Notes: generated by a model from the sequence alone, not told the origin. Numbered from the stretch's first letter, positions 17,721-26,559 are shown. The stretch is 64,000 nucleotides of DNA from Tenacibaculum agarivorans (GCF_001936575.1 NZ_MSMP01000022.1:1-64000), one strand, 5' to 3'. Program-made: numbers and translations.

Positions 17721-18674
17721 TTATTCAGTCTCAATACTTTTATAAGCTGTGATAATTTTTTTCACTAATCTGTGACGAATCACATCTTTATCGTCTAAGA
17801 AAATTTGGCCTATACCTTTAATATCTTTTAACGCTAGTAACGCTTCTTTTAAACCAGATACTTGTTTACGAGGTAAATCTATTTGACCAGGATCTCCTGT
17901 AATAATAAATTTAGCGTGTTTACCCATACGCGTTAAGAACATTTTCATTTGTGCATGAGTAGTATTCTGTGCTTCATCTAAAATTACGAATGCATTATCT
18001 AACGTTCTACCTCGCATAAATGCTAAAGGTGCAATTTGTATTGTTCCGTTCTCTAAATACACTTGAAGTTTTTCAGAAGGAATCATATCTCTTAATGCAT
18101 CATATAAAGGTTGCATATACGGGTCTAGTTTTTCCTTAAGATCACCTGGTAAGAATCCTAAATTCTCACCTGATTCAACGGCAGGTCTTGTCAAAATAAT
18201 CCGCCTAACATCTTTCTCTTTCAATGCTTTAACTGCTAAAGCTACTGCGGTATATGTTTTACCAGTTCCAGCAGGTCCTACGGCAAAAAGTAAATCATTA
18301 TCTTTCATCAGATTTACTAATTTTCGCTGATTTTCTGTTTGTGGTTTTATCAGCTTACCACTAACACCATGTACTAGAATATCGCTCTTATCTCCAAACT
18401 TACGTTCTTCATCTTCCTTTCCGTTAGAAGTTAAAATACGTTCAATACTATTTTCATCTAATTTATTGTATCTGTTATAATACTTAATTAGACGTTCCAG
18501 TCTACTTTCAAACTCATCTAGTATTTCAGGATCTCCATAAACTTTAAGTTTATTTCCTCTTGCAACAATTTTAATTTTAGGAAAGTATGTTTTTAATAGT
18601 GATATGGTACTGTTTTGGGCTCCAAAGAATTCATTTGGATTGATCTCTGTTAATTCAATAACTCTTTCGTTCAA
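17721..18674 (-). CDS. phoH: PhoH-family ATPase
   Basis: A 317-residue PhoH protein, a cytosolic P-loop ATPase with an N-terminal KH-like region and a helicase-like core, thought to act in RNA metabolism. The Walker A motif GPAGTGKT is at 133-140, Walker B VILDEAQN with D233-E234, and the LTRPAVESGENLGFLPGD segment (161-178) is the family signature. Sensor region FIITGDPGQIDLPR follows. Length is normal. It is divergent from the DUF62 gene across a 116-base promoter region. In Bacteroidota, phoH sits often near purC, as here. Confidence 0.95.
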   Translation of the reverse strand: MNERVIELTEINPNEFFGAQNSTISLLKTYFPKIKIVARGNKLKVYGDPEILDEFESRLERLIKYYNRYNKLDENSIERILTSNGKEDEERKFGDKSDILVHGVSGKLIKPQTENQRKLVNLMKDNDLLFAVGPAGTGKTYTAVALAVKALKEKDVRRIILTRPAVESGENLGFLPGDLKEKLDPYMQPLYDALRDMIPSEKLQVYLENGTIQIAPLAFMRGRTLDNAFVILDEAQNTTHAQMKMFLTRMGKHAKFIITGDPGQIDLPRKQVSGLKEALLALKDIKGIGQIFLDDKDVIRHRLVKKIITAYKSIETE

Positions 18675-18731
18675 ATGCTATGTTTTTAATTTTATTATGC
18701 TTAAATGTAGTAATTATTTTATTCATTTATG

Positions 18732-18739
18732 TAGCTTTG
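18732..18739 (+). promoter_or_regulatory. Probable -7 promoter element for the DUF62-gldFG unit
   Basis: TAGCTTTG, a perfect TAnnTTTG box, 51 bases before the ATG at 18791 in the divergent phoH/DUF62 spacer. A clear TTTG at -33 is not seen. Confidence 0.5.
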
Positions 18740-18790
18740 CCTTAATTTTCAATAGAGTTTTTCACAAAATAATTAACAATTAATCATCAA

Positions 18791-19648
18791 ATGGCTTTTA
18801 TTACCTTAACTACAGATTTTGGCATTAAAGATCATTTTGTTGGCGCTATAAAAGGAGCCATTTATACTGAATTACCAGAAGCTACTATTGTTGATATTAC
18901 TCATGAAATTTCTCCTTTTAATATTACTGAAACTGCCTACATAGTTAAAAATGCTTACAAGAGCTTTCCTAAAGGTACTATACATATTATTGGTGTAGAT
19001 TCTGAGTTAAGTGTACATAATAAGCATATCGCTATTGAATTGGATGATCATTATTTTGTTTGTCCTGATAATGGTGTAATTTCTATGATTGCTTCAGAAG
19101 TCAATCCTGCTAAAATTGTAGAAATCACTATTCATAATCATATTGAAAGTAGTTTTCCAGTTTTAGATGTGTTTGTAAAAGTTGCTGCTTTTATTGCCAA
19201 AGGAGGAAAATTGGATGTGATTGGAAAAGAGATTCAATCCTATAAGAAAATGATTGAAATACAGCCTAAGGTAAATCAAGATCGTAATTTAATTGTTGGT
19301 GGTGTTATTTATATTGATAATTATGGTAATGTAATTAGTAATATTAGTAAAAAAGCTTTTGACGATATTGGAAAAGGAAGAAAATTTACCATTACAGCTA
19401 GGCGTTATTCATTCTCTAAAATATTGAATAAATACAATGAGATTGTAGATTATACATCTGATGATATTCGTCAATTTGATGGTAATAAATTAGCACTATT
19501 CAATACTGCTGGGTACTTAGAAATTGCCATTTACAGAAGTAATTTAAATACCGTTGGTGGTGCTTCTTCATTGTTAGGTTTACATTATAGAGATACCATT
19601 TCTATAGAGTTTCATGACAATCCTAAACCAGATTTTGTAACTGTTTAA
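18791..19648 (+). CDS. DUF62 family protein (SAM hydroxide adenosyltransferase-like)
   Basis: A 285-residue member of the SAM hydrolase/chlorinase/fluorinase superfamily. The N-terminal TLTTDFGIKDHFVGAIKG and the DITHEISPFN segment are typical. Characterised SAM hydrolases use an Asp-Arg-His triad, placed from memory at VDPGVGxxR and TFHGRD. Here the Asp is present (D70, in GVDSELSVHNKH), but the Arg position seven residues on is Asn (N77) and the His-containing segment reads SFPVLD (121-126), so two of the three residues appear to be missing. The second domain (YIDNYGNVISNIS, about 175-187) has the superfamily's substrate-contact motif. It heads a run of four plus-strand genes with an ABM-domain protein and gldFG. 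Function may differ from SAM hydrolysis. Confidence 0.88.
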   Translation: MAFITLTTDFGIKDHFVGAIKGAIYTELPEATIVDITHEISPFNITETAYIVKNAYKSFPKGTIHIIGVDSELSVHNKHIAIELDDHYFVCPDNGVISMIASEVNPAKIVEITIHNHIESSFPVLDVFVKVAAFIAKGGKLDVIGKEIQSYKKMIEIQPKVNQDRNLIVGGVIYIDNYGNVISNISKKAFDDIGKGRKFTITARRYSFSKILNKYNEIVDYTSDDIRQFDGNKLALFNTAGYLEIAIYRSNLNTVGGASSLLGLHYRDTISIEFHDNPKPDFVTV

Positions 19649-19657
19649 TCCTATACT

Positions 19658-19954
19658 ATGTTTGTACGTATTGTAAAAATGAGTTTTCAGCCTGAAAAAA
19701 TTGAAACTTTCTTAGCTAATTTTGATCAAAAAAAAGAATTCATACGAAACTTTCCTGGTTGTCGTTTATTAGAATTGTATAGAGATAAAACAAATCCTAA
19801 TATTTTTTTCACCTATAGCTATTGGGAAGATGAACAAGATTTAGAGAATTATCGAAATTCTGAACTTTTTAAAGGGATTTGGGCTGAAACTAAAGTCTTT
19901 TTTAACGATAAACCACTTGCTTGGAGTGTTGATAAAGTTGTAAGTTTGGACTGA
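19658..19954 (+). CDS. Antibiotic biosynthesis monooxygenase (ABM) family protein
   Basis: A 98-residue dimeric alpha+beta-barrel protein of the ABM family. The opening FVRIVKMSFQPEKIETFLANF and the later FFTYSYWEDEQDLENYRNS are family patterns. These proteins act as quinol or heme-degrading monooxygenases or have unknown roles; no Asn/His heme set can be assigned here. It starts ten bases after the DUF62 gene and is followed, after 50 bases, by gldF, so it is probably in the same operon. Confidence 0.88.
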   Translation: MFVRIVKMSFQPEKIETFLANFDQKKEFIRNFPGCRLLELYRDKTNPNIFFTYSYWEDEQDLENYRNSELFKGIWAETKVFFNDKPLAWSVDKVVSLD

Positions 19955-20004
19955 GAAGTTGGAAGTGAATATTAATTATTAAATTATCTCAAAAAAATAA
20001 ATAT

Positions 20005-20724
20005 TTGAAATCTATTTTAAAAAAAGAACTCAATTCATTTTTTGGATCTCCAATAGCGTATTTAGTTATTGGAGTATTCTTATTAGTAAACGGACTATTT
20101 TTATGGGTATTTAAAGATAATTTTAATATTTTAAATGCAGGTTATGCTGATTTAAATTCATTTTTTTATCTGGCACCATGGCTATTCTTATTTTTAGTTC
20201 CTGCTATTACTATGAAAAGTTTTGCTGATGAGTTTCATATTGGAACTATAGAAATTTTAAAAACTAAACCAATCACCAATTGGCAAATTGTAGTGGGTAA
20301 GTTTTTAGCTTGTTTACTTTTAATTGTAATTGCTTTACTCCCAACTTTAACTTATGTATATACTATAAAGGAATTAGGGAATCCTAAAGGTAATTTAGAT
20401 ACTGGTAGTTTATTGGGGGCTTATTTTGGGTTACTTTTTTTAGCCTCATCTTATACTGCCATAGGATTATTTACTTCTACCCTATCTAAAAACCAAATTG
20501 TAGCTTTTATCTTAGGAATTGTAATTTCTTTTTTTATGTTTTATGGCTTTGATGCCATAGCAGATTTACTAACTAACTCTAACTATTATGTTCGTTATTT
20601 TGGATTTAATGAACATTTCAAAAGTATCAGTAGAGGCGTTATTGATACTCGAGATTTAGTGTATTTTGTGTCTATTACTTTCCTTTTTTTATTCATCACT
20701 AAAACACGCTTAGAAAATGAATAA
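20005..20724 (+). CDS. gldF: Gliding motility ABC transporter permease GldF, TTG start
   Basis: A 239-residue ABC-2 type integral membrane protein with six membrane segments. The start is a TTG at 20005 (protein begins MKSILKKELNSFFGSPIAYLV), the standard N-terminus of GldF and related permeases; no ATG gives a better start. The cytosolic motif MKSFADEFHIGTIEILKTKPITNWQIVVGK (about 73-102) is the coupling region of this family. With GldG it forms the membrane part of the GldA-GldF-GldG transporter linked to flavobacterial gliding; the ATPase GldA is not in the window. It overlaps gldG by eight bases. Confidence 0.93.
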   Translation: MKSILKKELNSFFGSPIAYLVIGVFLLVNGLFLWVFKDNFNILNAGYADLNSFFYLAPWLFLFLVPAITMKSFADEFHIGTIEILKTKPITNWQIVVGKFLACLLLIVIALLPTLTYVYTIKELGNPKGNLDTGSLLGAYFGLLFLASSYTAIGLFTSTLSKNQIVAFILGIVISFFMFYGFDAIADLLTNSNYYVRYFGFNEHFKSISRGVIDTRDLVYFVSITFLFLFITKTRLENE

Positions 20725-22357
20725 AAACATTAAAAATATCAGTTTTGTACTTATAGGAGTTTTACTTGTAAATTTTGCAAGTACTTCCTTTTTTAAACGT
20801 TTTGATTTAACTCAAGATCAACGATATACTTTATCTAAAATCACCTCAGATTTAGTAAATAATCTCGAACAAGATTTAATCATCAATGTATATTTGGAGG
20901 GAGACTTTCCTACAGAATTTCAACGTTTACAGATTGAAACACGTCAATTCTTAGAAGAATTAGAAGCTAAAAATAACAATGTTCGTTTCCGATTTGTCAA
21001 TCCTGATGGAATCCGAGAAGAATTAATTAAAAATGGCATGATGCCAAGTCAATTGAGCGTTGAAGAAGATGGAAAACTTTCTGAGGCTATCATTTTCCCT
21101 TGGGCTGAGCTATTTTATGGTGAAAAAATGCAAATAGTTTCATTATTACCTAATAGCATGGCATCTTCACAAGAAGAGCAATTGCAAAATGCAATTGCGG
21201 CTATTGAACATTCTTTTGCAAACGGTATACAATTAATCACTCAAACGGATCAAAAGAAAATAGCGGTATTGTCAGGAAATGGTGAGTTAGAAGATTTAAA
21301 ATTATTTAGTTTTTTGAGCGAATTAGGTAAAAAATATCGCTTGGCTAAGTTCACTTTAGATTCTGTGGAAAACACACCTGATAAAACCTTACAACAATTA
21401 CAAAAATTTGATCTTTCCATAATTGCTAAACCTACTAAAAAATTCACTTCAAAGGAAAAACTAGTTTTAGACCAGTATATCATGAATGGTGGAAAGACAT
21501 TGTGGATGATTGATAACTTGAGTGCTGATACAGATAGCTTATACAATGAAGGAAAAATGTTAGCTTTTCCTAGAGATTTAAATTTAACTGATTTATTATT
21601 TAGTTATGGAGTGCGTATTAACAATAAATTAGTGCAGGATTTATATGCATCTAAACTCACACTTGCTGCTGGTATGGTTGGGAATCAACCTCAATTTGAA
21701 AGTTTCAATTGGTTTTATCACCCTTTAGCTGCTGGAAATCCAAATCATCCAATTACTAAAAATATTTTACCTGTTAGGTTACAGTTTACCACTCAAATTG
21801 ATACACTAAAGAAAAATATTAAGAAGACTCCTTTATTGATTAGTTCTGTATTAACAAAACTTTCAGGTACTCCTAAAATCATTGAATTGGAAAGTGTAAC
21901 TAAGGAGCCTTCTCAAGAAGAATACGCTGCAGGAAATCAATTATTAGCTGTATTATTAGAAGGTGAATTTGAATCTGCCTATGAGAATAGAATAAAACCT
22001 TTTGATTTTAAAACCTATCAAAAAAAATCAACTTCAAATAAAATGGTTGTCATTGCTGATGGTGATATTGGAAAAAATCAATTAGTTAAAGGGAAACCTT
22101 ATGATTTATCAGTAGATAAATGGACACAACAACGTTTTGGAAATAAAGATTTCTTAGTCAACACTGTGGATTATCTTTTAGATGATAATGGATTGATTCA
22201 ACTAAAAAATAAATCAATTCAACTTCGTGTCTTAGATAAGAAAAAAGCCTATAGTGAACGAAAATTCTGGCAAGTGTTTAATATTGCTTTACCTCTACTT
22301 CTATTATTAGTTTTTGGACTAGGCTTCAACTTTTGGAGAAAAAAGAAATACCAATAA
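20717..22357 (+). CDS. gldG: Gliding motility-associated ABC transporter substrate-binding protein GldG
   Basis: A 546-residue protein anchored by an N-terminal membrane segment (ISFVLIGVLLVNFASTSFF) with a large periplasmic domain and a second membrane helix at the C-terminus (about 520-540, LPLLLLLVFGLGFNFWRKKK). It contains the ABC-type uncharacterised transport / GldG signature: FDLTQDQRYTLSKIT near the N-terminus and GGKTLWMIDNLSADTDSLY in the middle. It pairs with GldF (eight-base overlap). No terminator is obvious after it. In Flavobacterium johnsoniae, loss of gldF or gldG stops gliding; many relatives keep the genes without visible gliding. Confidence 0.94.
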   Translation: MNKNIKNISFVLIGVLLVNFASTSFFKRFDLTQDQRYTLSKITSDLVNNLEQDLIINVYLEGDFPTEFQRLQIETRQFLEELEAKNNNVRFRFVNPDGIREELIKNGMMPSQLSVEEDGKLSEAIIFPWAELFYGEKMQIVSLLPNSMASSQEEQLQNAIAAIEHSFANGIQLITQTDQKKIAVLSGNGELEDLKLFSFLSELGKKYRLAKFTLDSVENTPDKTLQQLQKFDLSIIAKPTKKFTSKEKLVLDQYIMNGGKTLWMIDNLSADTDSLYNEGKMLAFPRDLNLTDLLFSYGVRINNKLVQDLYASKLTLAAGMVGNQPQFESFNWFYHPLAAGNPNHPITKNILPVRLQFTTQIDTLKKNIKKTPLLISSVLTKLSGTPKIIELESVTKEPSQEEYAAGNQLLAVLLEGEFESAYENRIKPFDFKTYQKKSTSNKMVVIADGDIGKNQLVKGKPYDLSVDKWTQQRFGNKDFLVNTVDYLLDDNGLIQLKNKSIQLRVLDKKKAYSERKFWQVFNIALPLLLLLVFGLGFNFWRKKKYQ

Positions 22358-22473
22358 ATCAGTAATCTGTTATCAATAAGCAGTGATCAATATTAAATAA
22401 CTAGAGAATTTATATGCTATCATTAATCAGTTTGTAGACTAACAAAACGAATTTAAAAAACACGAAATTAATC

Positions 22474-22998
22474 ATGAAAATCGGATTTGATAATATTTAT
22501 GATCAAATAGTTCCAATGGAAAAATTCCGATTGAAATGGCGATTTACAGAAAAGAAGTATGATATTTTACCCCAAATACATCTCGAACAATTAAAACCTC
22601 TAAATAAAAAAGCATCGAAGTTTATTTGGGATTTTATTTCAAACTCAAGAATGCATAATGAAACTCCTTTTAAGAAGGATTTTTTCAACACAATAGATAA
22701 AGTAAAAATTTTAGATTCAAACAAAAAAGAGATAAAAAAATGGCTTTACCAAAGAGGATTACCTTTTGAAAAGGAGGTTTTTCTTTCTTGGCAATCAGAA
22801 GATGCTATGATAGTTCCTTGGAAATTACTAATAAAATATTTTGATAGTTTTTACTACGGTTCTTCAGATGACTTAACAATAATTGACCAAAGTTTAAATT
22901 GGGCAGTTTTGTTTTATCACGAAGATGAAATATACTTTGGGACTAATAAAGGACTTGTACCAAATGAAACTTTTGAAAATTTAAATTTCATTAGGTAA
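22474..22998 (+). CDS. Hypothetical protein (possible DUF2947-like / immunity-like)
   Basis: A 174-residue cytosolic protein, not confidently recognised. It has a Trp-rich pattern: KWRFTEKKYDILPQI near the start, FIWDFISNSRMHNE (about 50-63), KKWLYQRGLPFEKEVFLSW (about 89-107), IVPWKLLIKYFDSFYYGSSDD (about 113-133), and WAVLFYHEDEIYFGT. The W-x-x-LF-H-ED-I-FG ending recalls DUF2947-like and polymorphic-toxin immunity proteins, but this is an impression only. It is isolated, 116 bases after gldG, and is followed by a convergent lipoprotein gene. Its codon use is slightly more AT-rich than gldFG, consistent with an acquired gene. Confidence 0.5.
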   Translation: MKIGFDNIYDQIVPMEKFRLKWRFTEKKYDILPQIHLEQLKPLNKKASKFIWDFISNSRMHNETPFKKDFFNTIDKVKILDSNKKEIKKWLYQRGLPFEKEVFLSWQSEDAMIVPWKLLIKYFDSFYYGSSDDLTIIDQSLNWAVLFYHEDEIYFGTNKGLVPNETFENLNFIR

Positions 22999-23083
22999 AA
23001 TAAATTGAAATAAAAATAAACTGTACAAATGAGCTTGTATCATTATGAGCTAAAATTCATAACAGACCACTGTGCAAATCGTT

Positions 23084-23533
23084 TTATTCTACAAGAATTT
23101 TATAAATTCCATTTTGAGAGTCTAATTCAAATTCAGATTCTCCAATTGTTATTTCGTTATATTCTGTATAACTACAACAATCTCCCATTTTTCTTTCAGC
23201 ATCAACATACAAATCAAAGATATGATTCCCCGAAATATTGATTTTCAGGTCTGTGACTCCTGTTTTCCAACCAATAGAACTCATTTCAATCAGATTATTA
23301 TTGTCCTCAGAAATAAATGTGAATTCTATTGATTCATTATTATTCAAGTTGTTAGTTATTTCTATATTTTCAGATTGATAAGTTCCATTAGTAAATAGGT
23401 TTTCTCCACTTATTTTGTTTACAATCTCAAATTGAAAACTCTGAGGTGGTGTAAAACATTCATCACAATCCTTATTACCACAACTTTGGAAAATTATAGT
23501 AAATAGTATTAAAATTAAATTTACTTTTTTCAT
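23084..23533 (-). CDS. Small lipoprotein of unknown function
   Basis: A 149-residue lipoprotein. I choose the ATG at 23533, where the signal peptide MKKVNLILILFTIIFQSC starts; upstream in-frame ATGs at 23542 and 23551 add only a few residues. The lipobox is FQSC. The mature part begins with a Cys-rich stretch (CGNKDCDECFTPP, four Cys in total), then reads as a beta-sandwich: FEIVNKISGENLFTNGTY and later FDLYVDAERKMGDCCSYTEY, with a Cys pair near the end. The ISGENLFTNGTY block resembles a common domain of flavobacterial lipoproteins. No function is inferred. Confidence 0.65.
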   Translation of the reverse strand: MKKVNLILILFTIIFQSCGNKDCDECFTPPQSFQFEIVNKISGENLFTNGTYQSENIEITNNLNNNESIEFTFISEDNNNLIEMSSIGWKTGVTDLKINISGNHIFDLYVDAERKMGDCCSYTEYNEITIGESEFELDSQNGIYKILVE

Positions 23534-23630
23534 TTGTAACATTTTTATCAATTAGATATAATTTCTCTCAAAAGGTTACTTTTAAATGCTTACTAACTAA
23601 TAATGATTACCGACATTTTAAAACTGAGAA

Positions 23631-24293
23631 TCAGCATCCTTCATCACAACAGTTATCATCTTTCACCAATTTACAAGTAGCCACGGCTAATAATGCTCCT
23701 ATTACTGGTGCAACCATATATAGCCAAAGGTGTTCAAAATGACCTGACACTAATGCTGGTGCTAGTGAACGTGCAGGATTCATAGAAGCTTTTGTTATTG
23801 GTCCTGCAAACATAGCTTCAAGTAATACTACTCCTCCTATTGCAATTCCAGCCATCACGCCTACTTCTTTACTACCAGTAGAAACATTAATTATAGTTAC
23901 CATTAAGAAAAATGTAAGTAATAGTTCTAAAACAAAAGCGCGCATAGCATCGGTTGAAGGAATGGTTGCTCCATAAAATTCACTATTAGGAAATAAAAAC
24001 CATAAAACTAAACTTGCAAAAACAGCACCCAAAACTTGAGCTATAATATATTTAGGTACTTCTTTCCAAGGAAACTTTTTAGCATAGGCAAAAGATATCG
24101 ATACAGCAGGATTAAAATGTGCTCCAGAGATTTCACCAAAAGCATAAATCATTGCCATTACTATCAATCCCCATGTAATTGCTACACCTATATGACCTAT
24201 AGCTCCGTTAGTTACTTCGTTAATTGTCATAGCACCTGTACCGCAAAAAATAAGTGCAAAAGTTCCTACAAATTCAGATATATATTTTTTCAT
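23631..24293 (-). CDS. Aquaporin / MIP family channel with Cys-rich tail
   Basis: A 220-residue six-helix channel. Both half-helix signatures are present: HFNPAVS (NPA at 61-63) and SMNPARS (NPA at 172-174, Arg175 of the selectivity filter next to it). The fold begins KKYISEFVGTFALIFCGTGA. The short length and the second-loop pattern suggest an AqpZ/AqpM-like water or small neutral solute channel. The C-terminus ends DDNCCDEGC, three cysteines in six residues, which is unusual and may bind metal or arsenite-type ligands. It stands alone; the 98-base spacer to the divergent DUF2911 gene must hold both promoters. Confidence 0.92.
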   Translation of the reverse strand: MKKYISEFVGTFALIFCGTGAMTINEVTNGAIGHIGVAITWGLIVMAMIYAFGEISGAHFNPAVSISFAYAKKFPWKEVPKYIIAQVLGAVFASLVLWFLFPNSEFYGATIPSTDAMRAFVLELLLTFFLMVTIINVSTGSKEVGVMAGIAIGGVVLLEAMFAGPITKASMNPARSLAPALVSGHFEHLWLYMVAPVIGALLAVATCKLVKDDNCCDEGC

Positions 24294-24391
24294 GCTTGCA
24301 AAGATACAATCTGCTATTTTAAGTTTTTGTTAACATTAATAACTTCTTTTCGCCGTAATTTTATACAAACTAAATCAATTATAATTATATC

Positions 24392-25237
24392 ATGAAAAAA
24401 GTAATTTTAGCTTTAATTGTTGCTGCATTTTCTTTTTCTTCTAATGCACAATTAAAGACACCTCAACCTAGTCCTTCATCTAAATTAGAGCAAAAAGTAG
24501 GATTAACTGATGTTACCGTAGAATACTCTAGACCAGGAGTTAAGGGGAGAAAGGTTTTTGGTGACTTAGTACCATTTGGAGAATTATGGAGAACAGGAGC
24601 AAATAAAAATACAATGATCACTTTTAGCGAAGATGTCACTATAGATGGTAAGACGTTAAAGAAAGGATCATATGCTATTTTTACTAAGCCTAGCGCTTCT
24701 TCTTGGGAAGTTATTTTCTACAGTGATACTAACAACTGGGGAACTCCGAGAAAATGGGATGATTCTAAAGTAGCTTTAACTACTACTGCTAAAGTTCAAA
24801 AAATGCCTATGCTTATTGAAACATTCACTATCACTATTGATGATGTTATGAATGGTTCTGCTGTTTTAGGAATTTTATGGGAAAACTCTTATGCTGGAAT
24901 TAAATTTGAAGTTCCTACAGACAAAGCTGTAGTAGCTAGTATTGATAAGGTAATGGCTGGTCCTGCTGCTAATGATTATTACAGTGCTGCTTCTTACTAT
25001 TTAGCAGAAGGTAAGGATATCAAAAAAGCTGTTGAGTGGATTGATAAAGCTGTAGATATGACTAAAGACCAACCTCGTTTTTGGTTTTTACGTAAACAAT
25101 CTTTAATTCACGCTAAAGCTGGAAACAAAAAAGGAGCTATTAAGGCTGCTAAAGCATCTTTAATGCATGCTGAAAAAGCAAATAATGCTGACTACGTTAA
25201 AATGAACAAAGATTCTCTGAAGGAGTGGGGAGCTTAG
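24392..25237 (+). CDS. DUF2911 domain secreted protein
   Basis: A 281-residue protein: signal peptide (MKKVILALIVAAFSFSSNAQ), then DUF2911 (about 22-165) with the typical block VEYSRPGVKGRKVFGDLVPFGELWRTGAN and the later GTPRKWDDSKVAL, and a C-terminal helical part (about 185-281) with TPR-like repeats (AVEWIDKAVDMTKDQPRFWFL and KAGNKKGAIKAAKASL). DUF2911 proteins are common in Bacteroidota, are periplasmic, and have no proven role. A strong terminator follows at 25262-25296, so this is a one-gene unit. Confidence 0.92.
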   Translation: MKKVILALIVAAFSFSSNAQLKTPQPSPSSKLEQKVGLTDVTVEYSRPGVKGRKVFGDLVPFGELWRTGANKNTMITFSEDVTIDGKTLKKGSYAIFTKPSASSWEVIFYSDTNNWGTPRKWDDSKVALTTTAKVQKMPMLIETFTITIDDVMNGSAVLGILWENSYAGIKFEVPTDKAVVASIDKVMAGPAANDYYSAASYYLAEGKDIKKAVEWIDKAVDMTKDQPRFWFLRKQSLIHAKAGNKKGAIKAAKASLMHAEKANNADYVKMNKDSLKEWGA

Positions 25238-25261
25238 TATATTAAATTAAATTAAAAGTGT

Positions 25262-25296
25262 AAACTCGAATCATAAGTTATGATTCGAGTTTTTTA
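25262..25296 (+). terminator. Intrinsic terminator after DUF2911 gene
   Basis: AACTCGAATCATAA / TTATGATTCGAGTT, a near-perfect 13-14-bp stem followed by TTTTTTATT, 25 bases past the stop at 25237. Confidence 0.88.
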
Positions 25297-25395
25297 TTAC
25301 AAGCATATCTCTAAAAAATATTTATTCTTTTTTAAATATGCAGATTACATTCTATTAACATCTTAAAGCTAATTTTATGTGTAATTACACTAATT

Positions 25396-26091
25396 ATGAA
25401 AGCTTTACAATTCACTTTATTTATCCTTTTTATTAGCCATTTTCAAGCTCTTTATACTCAAACAATATGGAATGGTCCTAAAACTACGTTTACAAAAAAC
25501 AATTTTTCTGACTGGACTTTAGTAGACAATCAAGATAGAATATCTGATAAAGTATGGCTTACGAGGCAAAGTCTTAGAGGAATTTTTAATTTCTTCTCTG
25601 AATCAAGATATATTGATACTAGTCCAGCAGATACAGAATGGGCTTTTGGTACTACAGATGATATTGCTACATTGACTTTTGATACTTGGTTTAAAACGCA
25701 TGATAAAAATCCTGAAGGCACAATTAATAAAAATATGGTACTACATCTAATTTCTGATGATATTTATATAGATATTAAATTTTTATCATGGACAAGTAGA
25801 GATAATGGAGGTGGTTTTTCTTATGAAAGATCTACTCAAGCTGTATTAAGCACAGAAGAATTCTTCTCTAATGAAGGTATCAAATTATCTCCAAATCCAT
25901 TTCAAGAACGTTTTAATATTTCAGGAATAAAAGAACCTGTAAAATACGAAATCATAGATTTGAAAGGTTCTGTAGTAATAAATGGTATACTAAAACATAA
26001 CTCTACTATTTATACTCATACCTTAAGTACAGGTTTGTATTTTCTAAAAATAAAAGGTTATAAAGGATCCTTTAAACTAATAAAAAAATAA
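25396..26091 (+). CDS. T9SS-secreted protein with type A sorting domain
   Basis: A 231-residue protein: signal peptide (MKALQFTLFILFISHFQALYTQT), a short beta-rich domain starting TIWNGPKTTFTKNNFSDWT (about 23-150) and a C-terminal T9SS type A sorting domain (about 160-231). The sorting domain has the usual blocks: GIKLSPNPFQERFNISGI, VKYEIIDLKGSVV and LSTGLYFLKIKGYKGSFKLIKK. The body is of a kind seen in flavobacterial secreted proteins that start with W-G/P patterns but has no named function. The product is exported to the cell surface or medium through T9SS. Confidence 0.85.
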   Translation: MKALQFTLFILFISHFQALYTQTIWNGPKTTFTKNNFSDWTLVDNQDRISDKVWLTRQSLRGIFNFFSESRYIDTSPADTEWAFGTTDDIATLTFDTWFKTHDKNPEGTINKNMVLHLISDDIYIDIKFLSWTSRDNGGGFSYERSTQAVLSTEEFFSNEGIKLSPNPFQERFNISGIKEPVKYEIIDLKGSVVINGILKHNSTIYTHTLSTGLYFLKIKGYKGSFKLIKK

Positions 26092-26559
26092 ACTTGCAAT
26101 TTAAAGTGAATTCACAATAAGCGCATACAGTCTATAAAGGTTAATTAAGTTTTCTTAATTAGAATGCAATTAACATTCACATCAAGTTATCACTTTCTGA
26201 CAGATTAACTCCTTTACAAGAAGGATCAATTTAATATAGAAAGCCAATAACCATAAAGACAAAACTATAGTAAAATTCTTTTATTCAGAGTTTTACCCCA
26301 CACCTCTTCTACTTTATTTTAACTTTAAAACTTCTAAAAAATGGCTGAAAACAGGGGTAAATAAGTCTCTTTTTCCAAGTAATTTTATTGAAGAAAATTA
26401 AAGATAACGTTACTATTAGAAACTTTAGAGTCTTTGCTAATATCTATAATATTATGTTAGAGGGATGAAAGGTTACTGTTAACATTAATTCTTTACAATA
26501 ACGTTTTGTATCGTACCAAAGTAAAATTGAATTTAAAATAATCGAAAACAGAAATCTAA
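26092..26559. other. 468-base intergenic gap
   Basis: It contains a stem TAATTAAG / CTTAATTA with a TTTT loop at 26142-26161, 50 bases past the upstream stop and lacking a T run, and little else. A short direct sequence AATAACGTT/AACGTTACT recurs near 26405 and 26505. No coding frame of more than about 30 codons looks genuine. Confidence 0.5.

Noticed and set aside
24036..24395. Plus-strand frame overlapping the aquaporin gene
   Set aside because: Antisense to NPA-containing channel sequence; Tyr/Cys-rich composition typical of shadow frames.
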